The notes beneath the pieces are model-generated. The model made no database searches. It was not told where the DNA came from and saw only the letters and a list, made by a program, of their open reading frames with translations. A DNA stretch of 64,000 bases. Source: Camarhynchus parvulus. Lineage: Eukaryota > Chordata > Aves > Passeriformes > Thraupidae. This document shows, one piece after another, positions 38,326 to 49,744 of the stretch. The position numbers were made by a program, and so were the translations under genes. The stretch's first letter is position 1. Each line of letters begins with the position of its first letter. The DNA lies in assembly GCF_901933205.1 (NCBI RefSeq), contig NC_044574.1, positions 5,354,733-5,418,732 of the forward strand. Reading direction: 5' to 3'.

Positions 38326-40732
38326 TAGCTGCCAACCCAAAAATTCAACCCTTTTTTTCAGTCAGATTATTCTTCCCAAGACTCTTTACATATATTCATT
38401 ATATAAAGCATATTTTTTTGTGTGTGTAAACGTCAGAATATGGAAAATACCCCACCTTTCATACAAGGGATTCCATACTTTCACTTTATTTGTGTTCACC
38501 ACTATTCTCACAGCAGCTGCTGATCTCTGCAGGACATGGGAATTGTCAGGATTGCAATAAAAGCAGCTTCACTGCTGTTAATGCTGTTGTGTTGGGCTGT
38601 TCACTCGTGTCAGTGCTAATCTTATTTCACAGAAAATAAGCAAAATCTTGTCTAGTGCTAAAGACTTGATCATATTTGTCACCTACAAGACACAGCCCTA
38701 ACATTTATCCCAAAAATGTGTGAGCACATTGTCACAAAGCTACAGCTACAGGGACAATGCAAAGTTTATCTATATATGGGGTTTTATTGCTCCTTCTTTA
38801 TAGAATGCTTAAAATAACAATACAAAACAATGACAAATCTCATCTGTATAAATATATTTACACAAGTATGTCTGTCTGTTCATTTTTTCATTGCATCCAC
38901 CATTATCAAACTTCATCATTTTCTCTGTGTTGTCTGGTAGACCCAAATTAATTTGCAAGAGATTTTGCAAATTAAATATGCAAATATACTTCACCAAAAA
39001 GGAAGGCAGCAGCCTTTAACTGCTTGGTTACAGCCTTTGACACTCTTTAGAAATGAGTGATACTAACTGCTCTAATATACATAAATGTGTATTTATCTCT
39101 TACTTTAATATTCATAATATTTCATCTCATTCATCTGTCTCATCTCTATTCTGCATAGATCACCCATTTTAATGATAACACACCATGAATCATGTGTGGT
39201 GGTCCCCTTTTCTGCTCTCCTCCAGGACCCTTCACTGACCCCATTTCTGCTTCTGAGAAAACTGATTTACAATTGGAGCAACTGCTGACCCCACTGGAGT
39301 TCAGGCTTTTAACACAGCCCAAGTGCTGGTTTTATCTTTATATCTGGGGCAGGCATTTCAAGCAGCGGCTTCACAAACAGCTGGCCCATCTCTGCAGGGC
39401 AGACAGCTGGAAATGGAAAGCATTAGAGCTGAGGGTGAAAGATAAGCTATTCACATGCAGATAAAGCCCTCCAATTTCAGCTCCTTGACTGAGACTCCCA
39501 CCCAGCCTTGACCTTTCCTCCTGGAGGATCAATCCCATTTGGGTAACAAAGGAACTGACAGAAACCCTTAATGCCAAGTTTTACAATTCCAATGTTCTTG
39601 ATTTATTTAAATTAGTGAACATTTCTTCAAAGACCCAACTTTGCCCTATGAATTTCAGTAAGTTGCTGCCAGCAGCCAGAATAAGAACCAAGTCCTTTGA
39701 TTGGAGGGGTTTTTTTGCATTAAATCTCAGAGACCAGAAGAATATTTCATGACACTGCAAAGGAATGTACAGAGTCTAACAGAAGCAAATCAGAGTCCAA
39801 GGTTTTAATTGTCAAGAACAAACATTTTATAAAAGAAAAAGAAGATAAATGCATAAAAAGATGAAGGTAGCCTATGGGATTTATATTCGCTTTTACCACG
39901 GCATACACAAGTAGTACTGCACTTTTTTAGCTTGCCAAGCCCACCTTAGCAGCAGTTTAGGCACCATAACCCATTCTAGGTCTCTTTCTTCAGTGTTCAA
40001 TCTTTCTGCCTCTCAGACAACACTTCAGGTTCCTGGATGAATCAATTTGCCAGGCTATAAATATGTGAGTGGTCTACTAGGTAGGATGGATCCCAGCTGA
40101 AAACACAAAGCCAAAGGGGTAAAGAGAGAAGGAAATGAGCACAAAAGGGGGACTGAACAATAAGGTACATTTTAGACTGCCAGGAGTACAGGAAGATATA
40201 TTTTTCTTTGTTCATAAATGAAAAGGTAATACTATTTTTATTTGCTTTGCAGTGATAGCACACAAACTACTATTTTCTAATTTCTCCAGTACACTCTCCT
40301 TCTGCTTTGCATGCCCTTAATTACATTAACATCATCTATGAAAGCAGGCTGTAATCCAAAAATTAAAAATGGCTATTGAGCATCTTTATTTGCACTATTT
40401 TATAAAGATATTCTGTGGAAATAACTCTCTCAAATATGTTGCATGTGAAAGTCTGAATAAAAGGTCCAGAACCGGATGTGTAGATGTGCATGATCATGTA
40501 TAAACTTACACAATCCAGAATATGTGTACACATTATCTAATGCCTCCAAAGTCTTTCTTCAGATGGTTTGCACAAAAGATTCTCAAAGTGGACTTGATGC
40601 CTCCAAAGGGTCCTGAATGGCTTCATATCTTTATAAGTTAGTTTTATTTCCCTTACTGGTGGTAAAGAAACAGCATTGCCTTAGGTGAAGTAGTGAGATT
40701 GTTACTTTGAGCTCAAAACACATGTATTAGGA
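38326..40732. other. Intergenic/intronic DNA, no gene recognised
   Basis: AT-rich, short frames only, no repeat family recognised. Confidence 0.5.
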
Positions 40733-40820
40733 ACATGGCTCAGTGCTGGACCTGGCAGTGCTAGGTAATGCTTGGACTGGATGATCTTAGAGCTCTTTTC
40801 CAACCTGAATGATTCTGTGC
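40733..40820 (+). mobile_element. CR1 LINE 3'-end fragment
   Basis: 'gcttggactggatgatctta' followed by 'gagctcttttccaacctgaa' and 'tgattctgtg' is the typical CR1 3' terminus. Only about 90 bp remain. A 193-codon minus-strand frame (40702-41283) runs antisense through it, one reason that frame is not accepted as a gene. Confidence 0.85.
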
Positions 40821-43249
40821 TTCTCTGGACACAGATTTGAGTAGGGATAGTTTTGGAGATATCCATTCCTGCAACACCACTCCCATTTATGCCGTGCCCT
40901 CTGAAACCACAGCTGTTCCTTTGATGTGGCAGTTTCCAACAGAGCTGTAAGAGCTGGAGGAATGACTTCACAAACCAGGGAACCCAGGGGAGCAAAGCAA
41001 CATCACTTTGCTCTCTTCCCATCCCACCAGAGAAGAGAGACATGCAGACAAGTGCTGGAGTAAATGGGAATACAGCCCCCAAAAATTCCTTCTTCCCCTT
41101 CTTTCCCCCTTTAACTGCAGTGGCTGCAGGGCTGCTTGTTCTCAGAGCTCTCATTTCTCCTCTGCCTCTTAAAGCACAATTCTGGTTAATAAAACATCTC
41201 AGCACAGTCTCCAAGCTGGTGCTGGCCTTTGTAGCCCATCTGTTGTGGTGCCTTTTTCCCCCTCCTGATATTGGCTGGCCCAACTACAAAGGTCAATGAG
41301 CGAATAGAGGAGCTTTCCTTCCCTCAGGCAGCAGAGCTCATGCACTAAAATGCAGAGTTCTGGGGTTCAATGTCTGCTGTCTGGTAGCTCAGCCACAAGC
41401 ACATCAGAACACCTGAACCACTTTCCTCTGCAGAGATGGCTTTAAATAATGATATATTCCTGACTTGAAAGTCTCAAGGCCAAAGCCTATTCCTCTGAAA
41501 TTCAGTGTCAAGGATCTTATTGATTTAAAGGGATTGGTTTTCAGCCATCATCTGAAATATATGCCTTTACTGACAGGAAGAAATATAGGGTAGGATAGGA
41601 ACAGGAAGGGGAAGGATCCAGGATTTCAGCCTTTCAGTTATATGTGCTGGATCCACTTTTGTTATTTGAATGCCAGAGAAATATTTTTTATTCCTTAAAG
41701 TGCAAACCCCCTCAAGGTGAAGTCCAAGCATGTCTATAATTGTAATTTCTCTTGACTGTAGGAAGCTTCTTCCTATTTCATTTTTTCAATAATAAAGAAG
41801 TTGATTGTAGTATTAGACTTACAAGGCACAAATTTTTTTGGTTGTGTTCCAAAACCTTGTCTAGGTGTTTTAAACAGAGAGAATAAAACAGAGGTGGAAT
41901 TAAATAGAGATGGAATAAAAATAGATTCAAATGATACTTTTGAATATATACACAAAAATTTTTGTGTGCCTTAAATGTATAGAAGAATTTTAGCCCTGAA
42001 CCCGTGTGACTGCTTGTTCAATAAATTCATGTGAGAATTATTTTGCAGAATCAGATTCTCAGTCTGAACTCTGTGAGGCATGGACTTGTCCTCACAATCC
42101 TTGTCTGTGTAGAGGCTAACAGTATTAGAGTATTATATAAATAATAATTCACCACAAAGATTAACTGATTTCCATTAAGGGTCCCACTTGCTATTCAACA
42201 GGCAACTGACATTTGCCTGAGTGACACAGAGCATAGAAAACTTTCTTATACAGACAATAATGTCCACAGTTTGAGGATTTCACCCCAAGGATCATTGGGC
42301 TCCAGTCCCACAGGGACAATTTGATAGAGGAGTTTGTCTTTCTCATTGTCAAGGAGCTATCCTTTTAAATGAAAATTCTTTTCCTATTATAATTCACATT
42401 ATTTGTTCTTAATTCAATTATTTCCTGTAAATATTTACTTCCTCTGAATGTGAACATCATCCATTCTCTCCCTCGAATCTTCCAGGTCCAACATGCAGAC
42501 ACCTGAACAATAAAACATCCCCTCAAATTAACTCAGTAACAAAATACATGTGCTGAGACCTAAAGATAGCCCCAAACTGATCGTGTGTGATTACAGGCAA
42601 TGCTCTGACACAAACCTTTCAAGTGTTGTACCAAGAAAGACAAGCTGGAAATAGGAGGATAATTAGGTTCTTTCTTTAGCATGAGCACATTTCTGCAGTG
42701 CTGGAGTAATTGCAGCCTTGCTGTGGTACGCAGAAACTTTCTCTGAAGGCAGAAAAAGGCTTTGGAAATTGTAGCCATTCAAGAGATCACTGGGTCTCTA
42801 TTTCTGTTGAATTTTTAGGAATATAAGCAAATGTAAGTTTTAGGCAAGCTTGCAAAAATTAATATCATCTCTGAGATTTGCAGATATTGCTCAGACTTAA
42901 CTTATTTCCTCATCAGGTTTTTTTTACAAGCAGCTGTAGAGTGTTAAGGCTTATGGTTTGCATGACAATTATGGCATGCTAGGAACCCCTAGGAGGTTTC
43001 TCCCTGAAAGTTACACAGGTACGAAACCAATCCCAGAGTCTCTGAAATTCATGAGATTCAGCTAGACGGAAATATTTATACACTTCAGTGGGTTTGGACA
43101 ATTCTGCTTGGCTTCATCTCACACAACTTTAGGCAGCTAAATATTAGAAATAAAAGTTGCTCATTCAGAGTTTGCTCAGATGACAAGATGAGAATTCCTA
43201 CAAGAGCAAATGTCTTTCCTCATTGGTTGCTGAGAAATTTAAGAATTCT
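40821..43249. other. Intergenic/intronic DNA, no gene recognised
   Basis: No recognised gene or repeat. A tRNA-like phrase near 41330-41385 was examined and rejected. Confidence 0.45.
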
Positions 43250-43421
43250 TTGCTCAGAGAGGCTGTAGACACTCCATCCCTGGAAGTGTTCCAGGCCAGG
43301 TTGGATGGGGCTCTGAGCAACCTGGGATAGTGGAAGGTGTCCCTGCCCATGGCAAGGGCTCGGAACCAGATGATCTTTAAATTCCCTTCCAACCCAAACC
43401 GTCCTAGGACTCTATGATTCT
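43250..43421 (+). mobile_element. CR1 LINE 3'-end fragment
   Basis: Clear CR1 order: 'cagagaggctgtagacactc', 'tccctggaagtgttccaggc', 'caggttggatggggctctga', 'ctgcccatggcaagggctcg', 'cccttccaacccaaaccgtc' and a terminal 'gactctatgattcta'. It is 5'-truncated and has no ORF. Confidence 0.92.
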
Positions 43422-46400
43422 AACTTTGTATTTATAGTTAAAAAATATCCCACAAATAACAGCCCACAGAATATGTCCTAAAGCTCCACTGGTCAATACT
43501 GAAGAAAGTGTTTCAGTGTCCTAAATGAAAGGAAAAAAGGGGCAAAGTGTAACACATTTAAACTCTGGTGTTTGCAGATGTCACGGGTAAAACTGAAGAA
43601 TCTAGTTGTGTCTTAAAATTGTATGTCTAGAGTTAATAACCTGAGTCTGATTCTTAAGACACTTGCTTTGATATAAGGAAAGCCATGGAGTCATAGTAAT
43701 CTGATTTTTTTCAGATCAAAATTAGAACTCCATATATTTACTAAATGATTCCAAAAATATTCATTTCAAAAAACCTAGTAGACAAAACAATAGTCTTGAA
43801 ACAAGGCCCTGAAAATAAGCAAATATGTCCTGTGTGTACATATTAGTATAATTTTATGCTCCATTTCCAACATGGATATTACAATAATATCTCACACAAA
43901 TTATAGGTCAATTTTCACAGAGATGCTGCCCTAAAGGTGCATGAAATTGCATTAGGAGGGGAAATTCACATCATACTTGGCAATCACAATTAAACAGAAA
44001 AGTAATGTTTTAGTAACCTCACCGCTTTGAAAGTGATGGTGGGTTTCATGATGTAAAACTAATGTTCCACCAGGATGCACCAGATGTAATTAAAATGGTT
44101 TGCATTGTTCCTCACTCTCTGAAATGTTCTATGAATGCTAACACAGGTACCCGCCTTACCAGGGCTTATGCAGTTTTGTTATATTTTCATTTTCCATGCC
44201 AAAACAATTCTTCCTATGCTATTCCCCATGACCTTGTAGCTTTTTCTCATCAGTATAAAAACTTGAAGACAATTGCACTTCATTCCTTTCTTGAGGTTTG
44301 GCTGTTGTAGCTGTGAAAAAAAAAATCTAAAAAATAAAGATAAGACCATGAAGAACAGATCAAATTCCCAGATTGCTGCTGTGGAATGGACAATCAGTGC
44401 TCCTTCCAATTCCCAAATTCACCTGGCCAGAATCCCTGTGCTCCATACTTCTCATCCTCTGACTCCAGGATTCCAGATGGGCTTAATTAGTGAGAAACAT
44501 TAGTCCCACAGACTGAATTAGAATTAAGAGCAGATGACTTCTGGCTCAATTTATTTGAATTTTTTTAACCCAGAATACATATTTCTGGGCAGCTGATCTA
44601 TACTCTCTGCGCTTTTTATATTCTTTTGTCAAGAAAATTTTCCTCCACATTTTGTTTTTTATTGGTAGGTGCCATAAAGATTCTGATTCTTTCCCTGTGG
44701 TAGATTTATCTTTATATTTGTCTGCTTACTATGTTCATATTAATCTTCAAAGACCTGTTTAATTAAGATCTATATAATTAACAAGGCCAATGAATGAAGA
44801 AGGGGAAATTCCTGGGCTTTGTGGCTCAATAGCTGATGGAGTTTTTATCACTCACTTTTTTATGTAACTCAGTTTATCTAATAAAAATCTAATGTTGAAA
44901 AAAACCCAAAAGAACTCCTTGCATTCTTCAGAGGGCGATTTGAACATAATTCAGCTGTGACTATAAAAAAAGAGCAATTATACTCACCTACATGGTCTCA
45001 GTGAAATGAGAGGTGTGATTTTGTTCAAAAAGTAATTGCCTGATGTAAATGGACTTCCCAGTGAATGCCACCCACACCCCTAATTCTGTATCTGAGAAAA
45101 CTACTGGCATGCAAACCACAGGAAGTCTGACTAAGAGATTTGGTGTCCCCAGATAACATCCACATGAACACAGTTAATCATTATTTAAATACTCACAGCC
45201 AGAACTTGGATTTTCAGATGGAACTATCCTCCCCTTCTATCCCAGTGGTGCTACCATTACAAATGTAGAGAGCAGATAATTAATGAAATGTTTATATCCG
45301 TTTCAAGAGCGGGATCTATGCTCACCTTTACAGTCTTATCTCGACTGAAATCAATTTTTAATACATTGTGTAGGCCAGCTCTGAACTGCCATTCCTAGAC
45401 TCACAGCTGTGAGATGTTGTGGACAGAGGGGGCTCTCCTTGGAATGTGACAATATTTCCATTGGTGCTAGGCTGCTGCTTTTGCTTCCTATGAAGAAATT
45501 AAGTGTAAACATTTTTTTTCAGGTCTCTTTAAGAGGCAAGTGACATTAATCGTTTTTCTCCAGACATGGAAGATGATCTTTTTCTACTAAATGCTGTGTA
45601 GGTAACTGGTAAAAGAACACAAATTGAAGAATTCATGCATAAGTATTTGAAATCTCATTAACATTTTCACTTCTCCATAAAAGAGGTGCAACAAAATGTG
45701 CAGCAGTCAGATATAACACTAAAAAAAAAAAAGTTATGTGCATTTTGTGTCACTGGGTTTGGAGAAATCCTTGGATTACTGAAAATAAATATACTTTTTC
45801 TTTCTCATTAATTTTATCAAAGGACTCACTACTATGTTTCACAATTGTGAAACCGCTGGGTAAAGAAACTTTCCTGATATCTGCTCTAAACCTGTCCTGA
45901 TCCAGTTTCATGCTAGTTAGGGGGTGTGTATGTGTCAGCTTGCAATGACATGCTGCAAGAAGCCACAGTCTCACCTGAAATGCTCTTTCTAGGGTGGCTG
46001 AAGAATTTTATTGGGCAGTGCTGAGCCACAAGCAGTTCTCCTGTATGGTAATTTCCTGTTCTGCACCAAACTTGTGGCTCACACTGGCACTGATTTCACA
46101 ATCTGAACTGCACTGCACTAGCCACTATAGGAACACTGTGCTTGACAAATGATGAACTTAAACTTCACAACAATGCTATTTTGGGCTTGTCCAGAGCAGT
46201 AGGTATTGAAAATCTGTCTGCTGTGATTTGTTTCAGGAGATATCCTGCCCGGTATTCCAAAACCTGCACTGTGACTTTTATTGCAGAATTTCTCCAAGCA
46301 TTTATATCCCTTCAGACAGGCAGCTTTCTCCTCATGTAATGTAAGGACATTACATGAATGTTCCACTCTGAACTCACCATGAATACGTAGATATGCCAGT

Positions 46401-46943
46401 GCTACCAGCAGGTGTAACCCCCTAACTCACTCTGCAAGGGCGCTTTATTATTCTTTACAATGGATGAAATTATATATTAATTCACTTAAGGAAAAAAACA
46501 GATGTTTCATAGACAAGACTTCAACTGGGCATTTAAGCCCCAGCTCAACTGCATTATGATGCACCCCAGTTGTATTATGATGCCTGTGGCAAAAGTCCCT
46601 TTGCCCATCAGCACAGGGGAAGAAATGCAGTGATCTCTCATCTTCCAGTCCTTCAGGCATGGATTATTCTGCTTACTGTTCAAGTCTAGACTAATGTGTG
46701 AAAAAAGTATTCAGTGATTTATGTGCTTTATTTGGAATATTCCCTTATTCCCTATGTATTGGCAATATCACCTGAAAGTTCTTATGAAGTTAGGAAGTAA
46801 ATAAAACAGAAGCTGGAAATATTATGACACTGCAAAGCAGAATTCCATTTTTGTGCTGAACTGAAGGAAAATCTCAACCAGCACTTAACTGTTTGTTAAT
46901 TAGTGGTTTATTTTGACAGTTATATACTGGTTTTGTGCAGAGA
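43422..46943. other. Intergenic/intronic DNA, no gene recognised
   Basis: AT-rich with short frames. It holds one perfect short hairpin at 46332-46357 (listed separately). Confidence 0.5.
46332..46357. repeat. Perfect 11-bp inverted repeat with 4-base loop
   Basis: TCATGTAATGT, loop AAGG, then ACATTACATGA. Every stem base pairs. It is too short for a typical pre-miRNA, and no run of T follows on the plus strand. Function unknown; it may be chance. Confidence 0.9.
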
Positions 46944-46949
46944 AGTCAC
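46944..46949. repeat. Target-site duplication, left (AGTCAC)
   Basis: AGTCAC directly precedes the LTR at 46950 and recurs exactly at 47333-47338. Confidence 0.85.
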
Positions 46950-47332
46950 TGTCACTGTGATATTTTATGAAAAATCCCTTCACCAGGATTTTTTCTCCTG
47001 AGAAGCTGGGAAGCTTCAGCTTCTCCATGTTTTGCTACTTTGTAATATGATTTGGAGAATTGTTTACCCAGCATGTGAATTGTTTTAATTTAATGTCCAG
47101 TCACAGCCAGCTGTGTCAAACTCTCTGAGTCCATCATGAGTTTTTATTATTCATTCTTTTCCAGCCTTCTGATGTCTCCTTTCTCTTTCTTTAGTATAGT
47201 TTTAGTATATCATTTTCTTTTAATATAATACAATTTCATAAAATAATAAATCAGCCTTCTGAGAACTTGGAGTCAATTCTCATCTCTCACCTCATCTTGG
47301 GGACCCTCAACATGCATCAATTGGTGACCACA
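46950..47332 (+). mobile_element. Solo LTR, family A/B relative
   Basis: Begins TGTCACTGTGATATTTTATG and ends TTGGTGACCACA, 383 bp with TG...CA ends, between exact AGTCAC repeats. The 5' part resembles family B ('ttatgaaaaatccc', 'aggattttt') while 'agaattgtttaccca' and 'agccttctgagaacttggag' resemble family A, so it bridges the two. A 'cataaaataataaatc' signal region precedes the R/U5 block. It lies just downstream of the 3' end of the ITPRIPL1-like gene, in the opposite orientation. Confidence 0.87.
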
Positions 47333-47414
47333 AGTCACTGCATTTTAATGTTCCATAAAAATGCTAAAATTCTTGCCTTTGTTAAAAGGAAAAAAAAATC
47401 TTAAATTTTTCTAC

Positions 47415-47420
47415 TTTATT
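47415..47420 (-). terminator. Candidate polyadenylation signal AATAAA
   Basis: On the minus strand 'ctctaataaagtag' supplies AATAAA about 180 bp past the stop of the ITPRIPL1-like reading frame. A T-rich stretch follows about 25 bp further on. It is consistent with a short 3' UTR; transcript evidence is lacking. Confidence 0.5.
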
Positions 47421-47597
47421 AGAGTTTAGGCAGACCAGATGTACAGCCCTTCCCTCACTTCTCCATGTGAGGCGCCCTGTCACAGACCATCAGGGTGGCC
47501 AGCAGGACCTGTCCTTCCCAAGCCCATGCTGCGAAAGAGGCTTGTCCTGCACGGGCTGCATGATGGCACCTGAGATGATCCACAGGCAAGCTGCTGC

Positions 47598-48569
47598 CTA
47601 CTCCAGGACTACGAAGTTGCCTGTTCTGCCTTCATGCACTGCAAAGAACATCTCAGTGCAGCTCTGCTCCTTGGAGGGGCTGCTCACCAGGAACTTGCAG
47701 GAGCGGGAGCAGGGCAGCAGCGTCAGACGCCGGCGCGGCCACTGAGGCAAACGCAGCCAGGACGAACACAGCAAGTTTTGCACCCAGCTGGAGATTTGCT
47801 CCACATTCAAGTAGAAGCCTGTGCAGAGGGTTTCTAGGACCAGTGATTTGTGATCCTGCATCACCTTCTTGCCCCGGCGATGGACAAAACACAAGGAATA
47901 TCCCAACACACGCTCCATGGAGCACGTGCACTCCAGCACCACACGGATGTCAGAGCACCTGTCCGGGTGCTGCCTCACAGTGTCAGGCTCCAGGATGAAA
48001 GAGTGACCAGGGGGTGGCCGCAGGAATACGAGCAGCTGGTAGAAGATTCTGCGCTCAAAGATACTCCAGGATTCATGGCTGCCATCCATTCCTCTGTCTG
48101 GGTAAATCTGTGGCATGAAAGTCCTCCTGGAAAACTCTCGGCTGACATACAGGAGGTCTCGCACCAGCTGCTTCAGATTCCTGCATGGCTCTGGCAGATC
48201 CTGCACTGGTAATGGGGTGGATTGAGCCAAAAGCCTGGCAGCCCTGCATGCTCTGTTGAGGTTTCGTTTCCTCTTGTTATCACCCTTGCTGCTGAAGGTG
48301 AGCTTCCTTTGCCAGGCCAGCCAGCAGACCTCCGCCAGCATGGCCGCTGCAGTGGCCCAGAACAGACGGCTCTTTAACACATAATGGACAAGGGCTCCTT
48401 CCAGGGATGTCATCTGCTCAACCTCCTGCCACAGCCGTGTCATCTCCTGGTGAAGAAACTCCTTTCTCTGCTGCATCTGTTGTGCTGTGGCTGCGTCGGC
48501 CTGCGGGTCGTGTGTCAGCCTGGGCAGCGCGGCCAGCGTGGCCACCAGGAACCCGATCGCAGCAGCCAT
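47598..48569 (-). CDS. ITPRIPL1-like: ITPRIPL1-like protein, C-terminally truncated paralog
   Basis: This is the only convincing gene: 323 codons of the ITPRIP/ITPRIPL1 family, membrane proteins with a Mab-21/cGAS-like nucleotidyltransferase fold that is multicopy in birds. The start at 48569 was chosen because MAAAIGFLVATLAALP is a leader of family type, the context is GCCATGG, and a splice acceptor lies 4 bp upstream; the in-frame ATG 26 codons further 5' would be intronic. Seen in order: hydrophobic leader (1-16), heptad-like helix (about 25-58), probable membrane segment (about 67-87), basic linker (95-112), then fold residues with LLVFLRPPPGH (179-189), ECTCS (213-217), LETLCTGFYLNVE (245-257), LLPCSRSCKF (284-293) and EMFFAVHEG (306-314). 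It stops at GNFVVLE, whereas family members continue for about 200 more residues. Codons past the stop show no resemblance to the missing part. It has no internal frameshift to that point. It may be a short product or an early pseudogene. Confidence 0.88.
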   Translation of the reverse strand: MAAAIGFLVATLAALPRLTHDPQADAATAQQMQQRKEFLHQEMTRLWQEVEQMTSLEGALVHYVLKSRLFWATAAAMLAEVCWLAWQRKLTFSSKGDNKRKRNLNRACRAARLLAQSTPLPVQDLPEPCRNLKQLVRDLLYVSREFSRRTFMPQIYPDRGMDGSHESWSIFERRIFYQLLVFLRPPPGHSFILEPDTVRQHPDRCSDIRVVLECTCSMERVLGYSLCFVHRRGKKVMQDHKSLVLETLCTGFYLNVEQISSWVQNLLCSSWLRLPQWPRRRLTLLPCSRSCKFLVSSPSKEQSCTEMFFAVHEGRTGNFVVLE

Positions 48570-48572
48570 GGC

Positions 48573-48600
48573 CTGTAACAGGTGGGGGAAAGGGGGCCAG
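48573..48600 (-). promoter_or_regulatory. Splice acceptor before the ITPRIPL1-like coding exon
   Basis: On the minus strand a pyrimidine tract 'ccccctttcccccacc' is followed by 'tgttacag', and the exon begins with GCC then ATG. Family genes typically have one coding exon preceded by a non-coding 5' exon. The intact acceptor argues for duplication at the DNA level rather than a processed retrocopy. No upstream exon or promoter could be located. Confidence 0.7.
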
Positions 48601-48649
48601 CAGGGAGAGGGAGCATGAGGCAGGAGCTGCCTGGTGTTGGCTCCCACTG

Positions 48650-49744
48650 TGACCTGTTCTCTGCGATGTCACAGCCACCAGAGCCACATCATGAGGTTGA
48701 CAAGCCCCAGACTCCATCCCCACTCCCTGCTAGGTGCTTTCTGGGCATTACAACACTGAATGCCCCACAAGAGCTCCCATGGGGTCCCTTGGCAAAGCAG
48801 ACAAACCCCCAATGCCACCACAGAGAGCCCTGAGCCCCTCTGGCCCATCCCCAGCGACAGAGCCCTCCCTGGCCCTGAAGGGATTAGATCTCTTGTTTGC
48901 CTTAGAAACCCCCCGAGGCATTTGCCCCAGAAACCCCCTAGGCATTTGCCCCAGAAACCCCCTAGGCATTTGCCCCAGAAACCCCTCTAGACATTTGCCC
49001 CAGAAACCCCCCGAGGCATTTGCCCCAGAAACCTGCCCAGGCATTTGACCCAACCCTCATCCTGCCCAGCCCAATTGTGCAACTGAGCAAAGGACTGAAA
49101 AAATCAGATAAAAAAGATTTCACTGACTGACAGAATTAGAAGGGAGCCTTGAGATCGTGCTAAACTTCGATTAAGTTGAGCCTGGGCTTATGGAGGATAA
49201 AATTTAGTGTGTCTTCCTGCAAAATCTAATATCAACAATCAGCAGAGACACTGACTCGCCTGTTATCTTTATTACTAAGGCCAAGTTTCCTAGAACAAGG
49301 AAAGATTTTGTGCAAAAGATAGATATGACAATTTATTGTCGTATCACAATGTATTGGTGGTGCTGTGGGATGTGGATGAGATGTCCAGCCCTGCCTTGAG
49401 CTCCAAGACTGAAGTTTAGCTGACACCTGAAGAGCTCAGTGGCAGACCCTGACTGTCCTGAGGGGACACAGCAGGCCCACACAAAGTCTTCGGTGAATCT
49501 GAATTGTTCCGGCCAGGTGTACAATAGAGCTTACAGACAAATGTCAGGGGTTTCTGTGGTCCCACAGAGATGGGATGAGTAGAAATTTCTATTTTTGCTG
49601 ATTGTGTTCAGTCAGAAAGAAGTAGCTCACACAGAGAGACACATGCAGGTGACCGTGAATGTATCAGCCTGGAGATAACAAGATTCACAATATGTAGAGA
49701 CATCACAGCTCAGGGACAGAGGATGTGACCTGAGTAAAATCAGT
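48650..49744. other. 5' flank of the ITPRIPL1-like gene
   Basis: GC-richer than the surroundings up to about 49060. It would hold the intron and 5' exon of the minus-strand gene, but I cannot identify a promoter or donor site with confidence. A 24-bp minisatellite (48904-49052) lies within it. Beyond 49060 it returns to AT-rich sequence with no gene. Confidence 0.45.
48904..49052 (+). repeat. 24-bp GC-rich minisatellite, about six units
   Basis: The unit 'gcatttgccccagaaacccc' plus 'ctag' repeats about six times with slight variation (ctag, cgag, tctag, cag junctions). It explains the repetitive GICPRNPL-type and RHLPQKPP-type frames on both strands, which are not genes. It lies about 335 bp 5' of the ITPRIPL1-like start. 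Confidence 0.93.

Noticed and set aside
40702..41283. 193-codon minus-strand frame
   Set aside because: Second longest frame in the window, but no domain or compositional signal of coding was recognised, it runs antisense through a CR1 fragment, and a plus-strand frame opposes it.
41331..41385. tRNA-like phrase with a 7-bp terminal stem (GCAGCAG / CTGCTGT) and a B-box-like GGGTTCAATG
   Set aside because: Only about 53 bases long, no anticodon arm and a poor T stem; at most a decayed fragment, more likely chance.
47634..48212. Plus-strand frames of 67-120 codons across the ITPRIPL1-like gene
   Set aside because: Antisense shadows of the real minus-strand coding exon.
48570..48647. 26-codon N-terminal extension of the ITPRIPL1-like frame
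   Set aside because: It crosses a pyrimidine tract and splice acceptor, so it is best read as intron; the downstream ATG has a better context and a family-like leader.
48734..49053. Repetitive GICPRNPL-type and GQMPRGFL-type frames on both strands
   Set aside because: Products of the 24-bp minisatellite; its length is a multiple of three, so the frames stay open by chance.
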